A stretch of 26,651 bases of DNA from a virus. The DNA lies in the IMG/VR virus record IMGVR_UViG_3300035698_022952, positions 1-26,651 of that record; one strand, given 5' to 3'. Positions 9,201 to 17,500 of this stretch are shown one piece after another (position 1 is the first letter of the stretch; each line of letters opens with the position of its first letter). The notes beneath the pieces are model-generated. The model had not been told where the DNA came from and searched no databases. It saw only the letters and a program-made list of their open reading frames with translations. Made by a program: the position numbers and the translations under genes.

Positions 9201-12200
9201 CTACCATCGGATGCTTCGGGTGCTCACGGTGAACGCGGAAGAGGCCGGGGAGCTCGAGACGCAGGCCGAGAAGGACGCCGCAATGATCGAACGCCGCGCA
9301 GCGGAGGCGGAAGGGCGCGAGGTCAAGGGCGTCAAGGCGCCGAAGGCCGTCAAGGCCGCCGCGGCGATGACCAGAGCCGCGGTGCAGCAAGCCGAAGAGG
9401 CGGAAGAGGTGATTAGCGCCGTGTGGAAGCGCCTCAAGGTCGGGGAGCCGGTGCAGATCGGCTACCCGACCAAAGACCTCATCACGGACGAAGAGACGCG
9501 CTCCTTCGTGCCTGGCGTCGTTGTCAGCATGGAGTGGCGCCGGAAGCGCAAGAGCCCGTACGCCTTGAGCGATTGGGTCGTCGCGGTGCAGACGTCGGAC
9601 GCGAAGGCGCCGATCCACGTGCCGCTCTCGAAGCTCGCCCGTGGATGGTCGATCGACCCAGAGTCGGAGCGCTACGTGTCCGAGGCTTTTGATGCGAGAC
9701 GGAAGCCGCGCGAAATCCGCGAGGTGGGCACGGGGAACATCCTCGCAGCGTTCAAGGTGATGGGTGGCAAGGGCCAGATCGCGCACTTCACGCGCGCGGA
9801 CGGGACAACCGACTTCGGGGTCGTCTACGCGCGCGGGTTCAAGTCCCAGGAGGCGCTCGATGCGAATCCCGTCGTGCTCCAGGCCGGCCAGGTCGCCGAC
9901 TTCTTCGATCAGGTCGGGGACGCCCCCGCGGCGGTCTACTCGGGACCGCTCGCGATCACGCGCGACAGGGGCACCTACGTTCTTTCGGTCAGCGCGCGGA
10001 AGGGCAAGCCCTACTACCTCAACCGGAACGTGCGATCCCTCGTCGGCGACTTCACGCGCCGAGACGGCAAATGGACCGCACGCATTGATGACCCCATGAC
10101 GCTCCGGGTAGCGCTCGAGACGTGGGCGAACGAGATCCAGGCCGAATACACCGTTACGGCTAGTGGGCTCAAATACTACGCACGGGAGGCGGCAAGCACG
10201 AACGTAGCTGGCTCGCCCGTGGGCTCGCCAGCGCGCACACCGGGCTCGACGTCGGCGCGCGAGGGCGCGCTCAGGACTCACCGGCCGTCCGAGTTCCGTA
10301 GCACCGAGGACCGCATCGCAGATGGGCTCAGGGGCCGGCTGGCGAAGCCGCCGCGGGCGCCCAAGCGGGGACGTATCACGATCCCCGAAGTCATCGACAG
10401 CTACTCGCGCATCCTGCTCGCGGCCGGCGCCAACACGCCGATCCGCTTCGGGCACATGCGTGGGCGGAAGTACGCCGGCTACTTCATCGTGTCGCCCGAG
10501 CTCATCCGGGTGCGCGTGCGTAACGACATCCGCACCGCGGCGCACGAGGTAGCTCACGCGCTCGAGAAGGCCGTCTTCGGGTGGTCCAAGGGCGGACCGT
10601 GGCGTGCTCCGAGAACCTCCATACAGATGCGCCGCGAGCTCATGAAGCTGGGCCGCGCGCTCTACGGGCAAGAGAAGCCCGAGGGCGGGTACAGGCGCGA
10701 AGGCTGGGCCGAGTTCGTGCGAATGTGGATCACGGAGTCTGACCGCGGGCGCGCGGCGGCGCCGCACACCTTCCGCTGGCTCAACGACGTCTTCCTCGAG
10801 GCGCGTCCCGACGTCAAGCGCGAGATGTACGCGGCGCGCGAGGCGACGACGCTCTGGCGCAAGCAAGGCAGCCTGGCGCGCGGGCAGGCGCACGTTATCG
10901 AGCCGGGCACGTGGCGCTACCGCTACGAGAGGTTCCGCGAGAAGTGGACAAAGGACCGCACGCTGGGCTCGTTCCTCGACGCTCAGTGGTCGCTCGGGGA
11001 CCTCACGGCCCAGGTGGAGCGCCTCACGGGTAAACCGCTCGAGCCCTCCAAAGACCCCTTCATGCTCGCCCAGGCGACCAGAAAGCGCGCGGGGGCGATC
11101 GTCGAGCAGATGGTCGAGACGGGGATGCTCGACCTTGGCACGAACGTCGTCGGGCCGGCGCTCGCGGGAATCCGCAGCCTCGTCAAGAAGAACGAGCGCC
11201 ACGACTTCATCATCTACCTCCTCGCGCGCCGGACGCTGGCGCTCGCGGGGCACCCCGACTACGTCGCGTCGCACCTCATCACCACGGAGGGCATGGTGCC
11301 GTCGTTCAAGCCTCGGGACACAGGCATCAGCCTCCCGGACGCCGAGCAGATCATCAAGGAGCTCGACTCGGTCAGCTTCGGGGTCGCGGCGGACCGCGTC
11401 TACCGTTGGGCGGACGGGTTGCTTGACTACGCCGCGCAGGCGAGCCCGCAGTACGCGACGGTCGTGCGGCACATCAGGAAGGTCGACCCCGGCCAGTACG
11501 TGCCTCTCCAGCGCGAGTTCGATCGGATGATCGGCTCGTACAAGGGTGGCTCCGCGGCCGGTGGGAGCCCGGTGCAGCGGCTCAAGGGCTCGACGCGCCG
11601 GATCAAGGACCCCTTCCAGAGCCTCATCGCCAAGGCCGAGAAGATGGTCGCCATGAGCCATCAACGGATGGTGCTCGAGGCCGTGATGGAGCTCTCGAAG
11701 GTCGAGGGGATCGGCAAGTTCATCGAGGTCGTGCCGGTCTCCGAGGCGCCCGTGGCGGCGCGCACGGTCGAGGAGCTCATGCGCGAGCTCGAACGCACGA
11801 CGGGCCTGGAAGCGCGGCTCACGATCGAGGGGGGCGGGTGGGAGGGTCTCGCGCCGGACGAGGCCGGCCTCGTCTTCCGGGACTCGATCAAGTTCTTCGC
11901 GCCGGTGTGGCAGCCGAAGGGGGACGAACCGATCTTCCCGATGATCGACAAGGTGGGAAAGATCAAGTGGATCCGCGTCAAGGACGTCAACTTGCTCGAG
12001 GCTCTGCACGAGATGAACGTGTACGAGCTCAACCCGTTTCTGAACGCGACGCTCGGGGCCAACGCGCGCATGTTCCGGCTCGGGACGACCGGACTCCGGG
12101 CCAGCTTTGGGCTCGTGACGAACCCGCAGCGGGACATCGTGACGGCGCTCCTCAACAGCCGCGCGTCGGCCAACTCGGGCCAAATGTTCCTTCAGATTAT

Positions 12201-13599
12201 GCGGATGCTCTTTCACGCGGGGCTCCACGCGGCAACGGGCGAGGCGCACGACCCGGCGCTGCGCGCGTACCTCCAAATGGGCGGTGAGCTGGTGCAGAGC
12301 ATGGGGCAGGACACGGCCCACGTGCATCGCGCGAGCCGGCGCCTCTTCGAGTCCAAGAAGGAGCGCGCGCTCGACGCTCGCAACTGGATCGACGTCATGC
12401 GGTCGGTGCTCCAGATTCCCGAGGTCGCGGTCCGTGCGGCCGAGGTCAAGATGGTGGGGCGCGACATCGGCTGGACGCCGGGGGAGGATCTGACGCTCGA
12501 TCAGCGCATCCGGCTCTCGACAGCGGGCGCGACAGTGACGACCGACTTCACACGCCAAGGGGCTATCTCGGCCCTCATCAACCGGATGGTGCCGTTCCAC
12601 ACGGCTTCGATCTCGGGCAAGATCGACCACTGGAACGCCTACAAGCGGAACCCGGTCAAGTTTCTCATCCGGGTGGTCTCGAGCCTCACGGTCCCGTCGC
12701 TGATCTCCTACGCCTTCTTCCACGACGAGGAGTGGTTCGAGGAGATGGACGCTTCGGAGCGGGCGCTCTACTTGCTGATTCCCGTTCCTGGGACGAACGA
12801 GGTTTTGAAGATCCCACGCCCGCACGAAGTCGGCGTGCTTTTCGGTGGTCTCCCGATCGCCTTGCTTGACGCCTGGAAGTACCAGGATCCCGCCGCGGCG
12901 ACGCAATGGCTCAACGAGTTCAAGGAGGCGCTCGAGGCGCCGCTCGTGCCGCCCCTGGCCGAGACGTCGCTCGAGCTCGCGGCCAACTACGACTGGTTCT
13001 TCGACCGGCCGATCGTGCCGGCGCGCGAGCAGCGGCTCCCGAAGGCCGAGCAGCACGGCGCGTACACCGCGGGGCTCGCAGTGTGGGCCGGCGAGGTCTT
13101 AGGCCAGAGCCCGCGGAAGATCGAGCACGCGATCGGCGGCATGTTCGGCGGGGTCGCGCTCGACCTGCTGCACGGGCTCGACTTCGGCGGCACGGGGAGC
13201 AAGGACGTACGGAACCCCGAGGCGGCGGACTTCCCGGTGTTCGGACGCGCGTTCCGGCGCGGCGGGGCGACGATCACCAGATCGAAGTCCATCGACGCGC
13301 TCTACGAGACGCTCGACTTCGCCCAGCTCAGGAGCAACAGCCGGAGGCACGAGGAAACGCCGGCCGAGCGCCAGCAGCGTCTTCAGCTCGAGGACGCGAC
13401 GAGGGCGCTAACAAAAATGGGCCAAATGCGCTCGACGGAGCCCAAGCGGTCGGTTCGCGCGCTGATGAGTCGTAAGATGGCGCAACTCGCCAAGGACGCG
13501 GTAAGCGACTTTGAAGCAGGCCGCCTGCGCCGCGAGTTCTACCGATTCCAGCGACAACGGGCCGAACGCGACCTCGATCTCCGCGAGAAGCGAGAATGA
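3259..13599 (+). CDS. Giant polyvalent protein: DarB-like methyltransferase + Strawberry-notch helicase + metallopeptidase + LPD38-like
   Basis: 3446 residues from ATG 3259. This start is preferred over an in-frame ATG at 3202 because it forms an ATGA overlap with the microprotein gene. Order: Ala-rich helical region with apolar stretches (about 30-390); acidic Glu/Asp/Pro repeats (about 394-588); adenine methyltransferase (about 660-900) with QYSTP, motif I VLEPTAGNG at 702 and catalytic NPPF at 763-766; low-complexity linker; SF2 helicase of Strawberry-notch/DarB type (about 1090-2300) with Walker A GDQTGVGKG (Lys1152), DESH at 1277, SAT at 1318 and QMLGRINRTG at 1678; zinc peptidase HEVAH at 2429-2433 with likely third ligand Glu2485 in GWAEF; and a long C-terminal LPD38-like region (about 2850-3350) containing TNPQRD at 2954. 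P1 DarB is injected and protects DNA from type I restriction. A role in the virion with delivery into the host is inferred. All catalytic motifs look intact. Confidence 0.9.
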   Translation: MSTQDAKATQAGELAALEAELDAAMAADAPAEGQTVSGFDFLAEMDPELVEFAGQVARTEPIGFREAATHEWAQKVPGTGLVSSILDAKGLLEAAKALQDGEATPEQVESIIDVMSWTARAEKGGMGYWAGSILSEMPAYMLEFAATGGVAEVVRGTAVKGASAAAKKAVGKAVAGAVEGAAARAATSMAGKLASKVGAGKVLGASQRAAIQAAIAPSTIAQAYERMLPAMGYAEEAKGVSHGLGLVMAGTVDDTWGAMLEVAPAAWGDQFIEFLSERGGDLPPLAHLHRLQAAVMAKWLKLRPSSTVAQFSEKVASEAGWNGVLGEIGEESLGAILRASVGLGEWDQVIPEGDQLAGMFVAFSTLPVGSAALQKGLQVWSEPLKMGDGTGTFEPDADELAEAEAEADDFFDDDLEDGGGEPIVDTGELDPPGVEAEAEAEAEPEFEPEFEPEAPEEAPPVVEPELELEPEVEPEVEPEATREATREDELEALEDELDAGLDAGLDGDEDALAPEDEAQADEPEGEDVSEPIEIDEAPPSSDAPPSEPSEPSDRPAEEATEATEDVEDVEDVEDAPDDDHERVAKHVQSALLGGTERVQMRDVRAAFPDRDAKALEEAAEAGVTRAARQIFQGVEEADDFESAEAEGFERVLDLYKRQPRFITRTSTSSELQQYSTPAPLAWIAGRLAGLHGKLLPSTRPKVLEPTAGNGMLLTTATEKADFTVNELSEGRLDELRRRGLKNITALDATEATFERKFDAVVANPPFGKARGERGDDTRKLSAPGMVQSTDQGHVIALRALDGLRDDGRAVLILSGKKHLGRADAAETVEKGKYKSRNDRAFWRALHANYKVEDVFTVDGRLYGGQGAAWPVDVVVIGGRGKTEGRAWPWVERPEILTTWKAIDERTREHVELVSARQEPGDRRGPDPSGDADGEPREVPDGASGEGGDSSTGGGGGGNRVPGERPVRPNPDAVPDSDGGSEGDSRGASDRGSDATSGDSVAGEGNGVESDRGESDQDDGSTTVDLEPGALADLPDGEQIADKIRKQEEARKAATEAHEDSEFQVDYAPRSKALSVGTKMPKQQLQALQNALTQLEAQVGGVDSFVRKKLGYKSNEALFKAFSAEQIDAIALSVWNTDNGEALILGDQTGVGKGRVVAATIVYAIKNKKIPVFLTAKPGLYVDMVRDLVDIGFPNIKILPTNKDLRGKKALPLEGGEKLASLKPSEYAAAMESLSKGKMPTGFDVIFTTYDQQTPRGALADYQAGLVGVIPNAFLILDESHEAGGEKEPETDKDGILKENRSTWLRRLVRMADSVLYSSATYAKNPDVMSLYMRTGISRVIQSGAELAELLKKGGVPLQQVISNMLVKAGQYVRRERTYDGISFDMIDAPTDEKRMGVVTEMVEGLFQLDLTMDHVRTGYAEAETTGSGSATAQDSATGSAGAGQSTFSSVMYHLVNQVLLSAKVDGVVDRAINAHKRGEKPVIAISNTNGALLTDYTEAHDIAFGEKIEGLGLNTVLENYLHRMRTVRVVDPNTRESETVYLDDAVLVGLGFKKELDRWNELQAKLHVSSLGELSATPIDTILSRLRAAGIRMGELTGRTERVDVDAGNVYAKREHSQGNSKRTIRDFQEGELDGLIVNRSGATGYSMHASRRPADTDKRPRAMLIAQAEPNVDTFMQMLGRINRTGEAIGEDGKPVKPRYEFLVTDLPAERRLASMHEAKMASLNAHTTSARAGAVSVSASDFMNPIGDEVMYSILSEDAALAQRLGYGEVDVGTDDDDHHAPEEKKKGPKIGTPEKPKEGLARQASGRFMVLRPKEQAELYEQIDAMYAEALQTSNTLGFNSLEAQVLDLSAKPAGESVVIFAEREGDGPFSEQAVVEKLEVNNLDPPPSYKEVQKSIASKARVVATPADIAQASETVEGAHKHLMEMLGRFTPRPDDVEGLRTFREAIEEKFTFGASRLPLELTRPSHWADYEAFKAIYHRMLRVLTVNAEEAGELETQAEKDAAMIERRAAEAEGREVKGVKAPKAVKAAAAMTRAAVQQAEEAEEVISAVWKRLKVGEPVQIGYPTKDLITDEETRSFVPGVVVSMEWRRKRKSPYALSDWVVAVQTSDAKAPIHVPLSKLARGWSIDPESERYVSEAFDARRKPREIREVGTGNILAAFKVMGGKGQIAHFTRADGTTDFGVVYARGFKSQEALDANPVVLQAGQVADFFDQVGDAPAAVYSGPLAITRDRGTYVLSVSARKGKPYYLNRNVRSLVGDFTRRDGKWTARIDDPMTLRVALETWANEIQAEYTVTASGLKYYAREAASTNVAGSPVGSPARTPGSTSAREGALRTHRPSEFRSTEDRIADGLRGRLAKPPRAPKRGRITIPEVIDSYSRILLAAGANTPIRFGHMRGRKYAGYFIVSPELIRVRVRNDIRTAAHEVAHALEKAVFGWSKGGPWRAPRTSIQMRRELMKLGRALYGQEKPEGGYRREGWAEFVRMWITESDRGRAAAPHTFRWLNDVFLEARPDVKREMYAAREATTLWRKQGSLARGQAHVIEPGTWRYRYERFREKWTKDRTLGSFLDAQWSLGDLTAQVERLTGKPLEPSKDPFMLAQATRKRAGAIVEQMVETGMLDLGTNVVGPALAGIRSLVKKNERHDFIIYLLARRTLALAGHPDYVASHLITTEGMVPSFKPRDTGISLPDAEQIIKELDSVSFGVAADRVYRWADGLLDYAAQASPQYATVVRHIRKVDPGQYVPLQREFDRMIGSYKGGSAAGGSPVQRLKGSTRRIKDPFQSLIAKAEKMVAMSHQRMVLEAVMELSKVEGIGKFIEVVPVSEAPVAARTVEELMRELERTTGLEARLTIEGGGWEGLAPDEAGLVFRDSIKFFAPVWQPKGDEPIFPMIDKVGKIKWIRVKDVNLLEALHEMNVYELNPFLNATLGANARMFRLGTTGLRASFGLVTNPQRDIVTALLNSRASANSGQMFLQIMRMLFHAGLHAATGEAHDPALRAYLQMGGELVQSMGQDTAHVHRASRRLFESKKERALDARNWIDVMRSVLQIPEVAVRAAEVKMVGRDIGWTPGEDLTLDQRIRLSTAGATVTTDFTRQGAISALINRMVPFHTASISGKIDHWNAYKRNPVKFLIRVVSSLTVPSLISYAFFHDEEWFEEMDASERALYLLIPVPGTNEVLKIPRPHEVGVLFGGLPIALLDAWKYQDPAAATQWLNEFKEALEAPLVPPLAETSLELAANYDWFFDRPIVPAREQRLPKAEQHGAYTAGLAVWAGEVLGQSPRKIEHAIGGMFGGVALDLLHGLDFGGTGSKDVRNPEAADFPVFGRAFRRGGATITRSKSIDALYETLDFAQLRSNSRRHEETPAERQQRLQLEDATRALTKMGQMRSTEPKRSVRALMSRKMAQLAKDAVSDFEAGRLRREFYRFQRQRAERDLDLREKRE
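4438..5004 (+). repeat. Acidic in-frame tandem repeats inside giant gene
   Basis: Short direct repeats, mostly of 6, 9 or 12 bases, all multiples of three, so the frame is kept. Visible units include FEPE-type and EVEP-type repeats (about 4591-4692), a 12-base unit encoding ATRE twice (about 4696-4719), a 12-base unit encoding DAGL twice (about 4750-4773), a 9-base unit encoding SEP repeats near 4891-4916 and a 9-base unit encoding EDV three times (about 4952-4980). The product is a disordered polyanionic spacer between the N-terminal helical region and the methyltransferase. Slippage or unequal recombination probably varies its length between relatives. Confidence 0.8.
5954..5959 (+). promoter_or_regulatory. 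Shine-Dalgarno for the nested ORF
   Basis: GGAAGG lies six bases upstream of ATG 5966, a near-ideal ribosome site inside the giant coding frame. In the giant frame these bases are part of ordinary Trp-Lys-Ala codons, so chance is possible. The site is better than those of several accepted genes in this window, and it favours ATG 5966 over the adjacent TTG at 5963. Confidence 0.5.
5966..6349 (+). CDS. Nested 127-residue protein overlapping the giant gene in another frame
   Basis: An ORF wholly inside the giant gene, shifted by one base, over the linker joining methyltransferase and helicase. By hand count about 82% of its codons end in G or C, against about 54% for the giant frame across the same bases; the giant frame's usual high GC3 returns on both sides. 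So codon constraint switches frame close to this ORF's start and stop. The product has balanced composition: a Trp/Pro N terminus (MWSWCPPG), an amphipathic helix (ERYRTALLERVATLLREAG), then AYLASGPYDLIPMQFP and a helical C terminus ending QQWILSLEP. The giant frame here is Gly/Asp/Ser/Glu-rich and disordered. No signal peptide or membrane segment. I do not recognise the family. It may be a co-expressed partner or regulator of the giant protein, or a formerly separate gene engulfed by a fusion. Confidence 0.6.
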   Translation: MNVHANMWSWCPPGRSPVIGAVQIPAGTQMVSRERYRTALLERVATLLREAGEEGIAYLASGPYDLIPMQFPTPTAGARAILEEPAIGDQTRPPGIRWPVKVTASNRIAEKAIRTTDLQQWILSLEP

Positions 13600-13603
13600 G
13601 GCC

Positions 13604-13933
13604 ATGCCCCAAGACTCCATGAGCACTGTGCTGACCAAAGCCTCGACCATCGAGCTCTCCCTCGTGCTCCTGATCGTCGGAGGGATCGCCGGTGGCTCCG
13701 CTTGGTGCACGAAGATTTCGATCTCGCAAGCGCAACTCTCGACCGATCTCGAAGAGCTCGGGGTCAACATGGTCACCGCCTCGGTCGACGTCGTCCGCCG
13801 GCAAGAGCTGCGCTCGTGGATCGACGGCGTCAACCGCGAGATGCGCCAGTGGAACGATCACGTGAACAACACTCTGACCCTCGAGGGGCCTAACCAGATC
13901 CGCCGCCTCGAGTTCCCCTACCCCCCCCGATGA
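13604..13933 (+). CDS. Single-span membrane protein, possible lysis or envelope protein
   Basis: 109 residues from ATG 13604, two bases after a short TGAGG and 4 bases past the stop of the giant gene. A more upstream in-frame start at 13511 would overlap the giant gene's conserved C terminus, so it is not preferred; ATG 13619 is an alternative. Residues about 17-37 form one transmembrane helix (IELSLVLLIVGGIAGGSAW). The rest is a hydrophilic helical domain and a Pro-rich C terminus (FPYPPR). This N-in, C-out shape with a following lipoprotein gene resembles an inner-membrane spanin paired with an outer-membrane spanin, but the sequence itself does not prove it. It overlaps the lipoprotein gene as ATGA (13930-13933). 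Confidence 0.6.
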   Translation: MPQDSMSTVLTKASTIELSLVLLIVGGIAGGSAWCTKISISQAQLSTDLEELGVNMVTASVDVVRRQELRSWIDGVNREMRQWNDHVNNTLTLEGPNQIRRLEFPYPPR

Positions 13934-14421
13934 AGCAACTACTCCTGATCACCGCCCTTGCCCTTGCCGCTCTCCTCTCTACCTCGTGCGTTGCCACCCA
14001 GGCCGACATCGCGGAGCTGGGGGACATGATCGAAGAGCGCGACGTCGCCGTGCAGGAGGCGCGTGCGCTCTACGCCGATGGGCTCATCACGCCCGAGCAT
14101 CTCGGCAACCTCTTGGCGCAAGCCAACCAGGACGCCGCCAGGGCCGTGAACGCCAAGGTGGACGATATCCAGGGCCGCGGCGCCCAGGTCATCAACTCCC
14201 TGCCGACGACCGGGAACGGCCTCGTGGACATCGCTATCGCGCTCGCGGGCATGTTCGCCACGTACAAGACGGCCGAGAAGACGATCAGCAACAAGGTCGA
14301 CCACAACCGCGACGTCAAGCGTCTCTTGCGCCACGAGCCGGTCGCGGTGGCTGATCTTGCAGAGCCGTCATACAAGATGGGTACGCCCAGCATGTCGAAG
14401 ACGACGATGGGGACCCGCTAG
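13930..14421 (+). CDS. Putative lipoprotein, possible outer spanin
   Basis: 163 residues, starting at the ATGA overlap with the membrane-protein gene and lacking its own clear ribosome site, so translation is probably coupled. The N terminus is a lipoprotein signal: a Lys (MKQ), a Leu/Ala hydrophobic core and a lipobox-like LSTSC with Cys20 as the likely lipidated residue; Ser at -3 is not the most typical choice. The mature part is helical and acidic to about residue 90, then has a moderately apolar stretch (about 97-112, including GLVDIAIALAGMFATY), then a basic region. It is longer than most outer spanins, so a different envelope or virion role is equally possible. It is the last gene of the plus-strand block. 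Confidence 0.65.
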   Translation: MKQLLLITALALAALLSTSCVATQADIAELGDMIEERDVAVQEARALYADGLITPEHLGNLLAQANQDAARAVNAKVDDIQGRGAQVINSLPTTGNGLVDIAIALAGMFATYKTAEKTISNKVDHNRDVKRLLRHEPVAVADLAEPSYKMGTPSMSKTTMGTR

Positions 14422-14431
14422 AAGACCATTA

Positions 14432-14494
14432 GCGGCGAGGGTCGGCGATTCGACGCTTCGAGCCGTGGACTTGCACCACGAGGGCTCTCGCCGC
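14432..14494. terminator. Hairpin between convergent blocks, possible bidirectional terminator
   Basis: GCGGCGAG (14432-14439) and CTCGCCGC (14487-14494) are perfect 8-base inverted repeats in the 80-base gap between the converging lipoprotein and tail genes. The 47-base loop has smaller self-complementary parts, including TCGA-CGCT-TCGA. There is no real T-run on either side (only CCCTTCCCTT to the right), so it is not a textbook intrinsic terminator. Its location is where both blocks need to stop. Confidence 0.35.
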
Positions 14495-14501
14495 CCTTCC
14501 C

Positions 14502-17500
14502 TTAGCGCCGCGTGCGCGTCCGGCCCGCGTGCTGGATGGTGAGTACCCCTTGCTCGTAGGCCCAGCGAGCGCTCGCGTCGCCGCCGCTGAACAGTTGGAC
14601 CCAGAAGTACGCGCCGCGCGTCCTGATGGGCAGGTTCTCGTTCTTGCCGGCGACGAGCTCGCCCTCGTGCACGGGCAGACCGCGGACGTCGGGGCGGTCG
14701 GAGGCGTAGAGCCGGTAGCGGCAGCCGTCGAGCCCGTTGTCGAGGTGGATCGTCATGCGGTTCGCCCGCACTTCGCGCCCAGGGACGGGGCTCTTGACGG
14801 GGCCGATGAGCACGCTCGCGCGGATCGGGAAGGTGTCGTCGTCGGCCGCGCGCGTGTCGAAGTAGCGCACGCGGCCGTCGGAGTGACCCGTGATGATGAC
14901 GCGATCATCGGCCTCGTCGCCGTCGAAGACGGTGAGCGCCGTGATGTTGATAGTGGGGTCGCCGACCTTGAAGGGCCAGAAGGCGCCGGTCTTGGTCGAG
15001 TAGAACCAGGCTTGGAGGTCGAGCGTGCCGCCCTTGGCGAAGGGGCAGGGGACGATGATGAGGCGCTTGTCGACGGAGTCGAAGGCCATGCGCCAGTGGA
15101 CGGTCGAGAGGTCGTAGCCGGCGAGTGCACGCGCGACGACGTCGCGTGAGACTTCCTCGATCTGGCCGGTAATGGGCTGCATGACGTAGAGCCCGCCGCG
15201 CGAGCCGATGAACCAGACATTGCCGCGGTCATCTTGTGTCCAGGCGCGGCCGAAGGCGCCACCGATGGAGGTCGAGACGAGGTCGTTCTGGCCGCTCCTC
15301 GCGGGGTTCCCCGTCATGCGCCAGATGGTGTGGTCGCAGAGCCACACGGCGATGTCGTCACGGTAGGGGACGAAGCCGTTGATGAGGTCAGGGAGCGAGC
15401 CCGCCTCGGTGTTCTGGCTGTAGACGGCCTGGCGCACGTTGGGGACGGGCGGCTGGCTGTCCCAATCGTTCGGGTCGCCGATGGCGCTCATGGCCCAGCC
15501 GCCGGGGTCGTCAGCGAAGCGTGCGAGGACCGCGCGCCCTTGCCAAAGCTCGCCGATGCGTGCTCGCTTCGGGAGGGTGCCGCGTTCGGCGACCCACGGA
15601 ACGACGGTGTCGAGCTTCGGGTCGTAGACGACGAGGTTCTCGCCCTCGGTGAAGTACGCCTTCTGGTACGCGATGAAACCGTGCACGTACTCCTCGTCGC
15701 CGGCCGCAGCGGTCATGGGGGACGCCGAGACGATCGTAACGGCGAGGTTGGTGAAGCGGATGACGCCGCCGTTGGTGATGACGAGGTTGATGAAGCGGCG
15801 GGGGGATAGCTCGTTGATGCGCGCGTTCACGAGTCGGAGCTTCTGGACGGCCGGCGTCGCCGGGGAGCCGTCGTGGGGCGTCGTGCCGCCGAGCACGTAA
15901 CAGAACTCCATCCGCGTAATGCCGTCGTCTTCGTAGTCGGGGTGCGAGGGGGAGAGCTCGCCGCGGCGCAGGTCGTCCTTGCCGCCGAACTGCTGCGGCA
16001 GCGCGACGCCGTAGATAGGCTGGTTGTCGTTGCCGTCTTGGATCCAGTCTTCGATGCGGGTTCCGTCGATGTCGTAGACGGCGAGGTCGAGCGGCGTGTT
16101 GCCGATGCCCGACTCGTTCGGCACGTAGAGGTTGTCGAAGTCGTCGACGGCGATCTGCACTGGGATGCGGTTGTTGGTCGATTCGTCGAGCCCCACGGGC
16201 ATGATGCTCCAGGTGCCAGCACCTGTCGCCACGTAGCTGTCGCCGAGGTCTTGGATGCGGCGTACCTCGGCCGTTGTGCCGAACTCGATGCCAACGTCGG
16301 AGCCGTTGTAGCCGGGCGCGCCGCTGTTGCCGACGGTGACGATCGAGCCGTCCGAGAGCACGCGCACCGCCAGCCCGAAGCCGTTACCGGCGCCGCCTTG
16401 GACGTCGTCGGCGATGACCCACTTGAGCGCGCCGTTGGGCGCCAGCTTGACGAGCAGCTCGCCCTTCGAGCGGTACTTACCGAGGCCGACCGATTCGGCG
16501 TTCTCGGGCGGGTCGAGCCGATAGGGGTGCTCGTACCAACGCCCATAGACGCCGGGCAGGTTGCCGGCCGTGTGCACGCGGGGGACCCGGTAACTCGGCG
16601 TGTCTTCGCCTGGCAGGACGGTCTGGATGCCGTACTTGTGCGCGAGGTAGCCGATGATCCGATCGAAGTTCGTCGGCGTCTCGGGCGCGTACATGCCGGC
16701 CGTGACGCTGGCGCCCGAGCCGCCACCCGTGACCGTGACCGTGGGGACGCTCGCGTAGCCCTCGCCGGGGTCGGTGATAATCGTCGTGACAATGCGCCCT
16801 GAGGAGTCCGACTCCCAGGTGCCGGTGGCCGCGCTCGACGGCGAGCCGCCCGAAAAGGCCAAGACGCCGCTCGTCGAGGTGCCGTAGCCGGAGCCGCCAT
16901 CGACGATGTTGACGGCCATAACCTTCGAGCCTGTCGCCTCGAATGGGTAGTCGGCGCGCTCGAGGATGGTGGGGTTGACTCGAGAGTCGGGGTCCTTGCG
17001 GTCGATGACGAGGATCTCGTAAATCTCGCCGGCGAACTTGCCGATTGAGTCGAGCGCGTCGGTGAACGTGCCGACCTTGCCGACCTCGAGGGTCCAATCC
17101 TCGTTCTCGCCCGAGCCGTTGACGCGCTGGGTCCACCTGTCGATCGGGTGTCCGTTGACGTCGAAGAACGAGCGGCTGGTCGAGGCTACGCCGCCGTCGA
17201 GGGTCGAGACGCCCACACCGCCGTCGCTGGAGAAGGCCGCGATGATCGTCCCGCGGCCGGTGTCGGCGCCGGTGAAGCTGAGGTCGGGGTCGCCGTGGTC
17301 GTGCACGTCGCCGTAGTGCATGGGCGTCTCGCCGGAGCCAGAACCCTCGCCGTCGTCGGGATCAATCGGCTCGACGCCGCCGCCAGGCGCATCGGTCACG
17401 GTGTGGAAGATGAGACTGCCGGCATCAAAGTTGTTGGCGCGCGGGTTGTCGTCGGCTTCGGCGTTCCAGATCAGGGCGTTCGGGCGGTTCGACCGCTGCG

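Noticed and set aside
7963-13056. A 1697-codon open frame antisense to the giant gene
   Set aside because: It is a mirror of high-GC codon use in the giant gene; its translation is Arg/Leu/His-rich with no recognisable motifs, while the sense frame has clear catalytic motifs.
14432-14494. Possible tRNA on either strand in the convergent gap
   Set aside because: Only about 63 bases, no proper T-arm at the 3' side and no convincing anticodon arm; the paired ends are better read as a hairpin.
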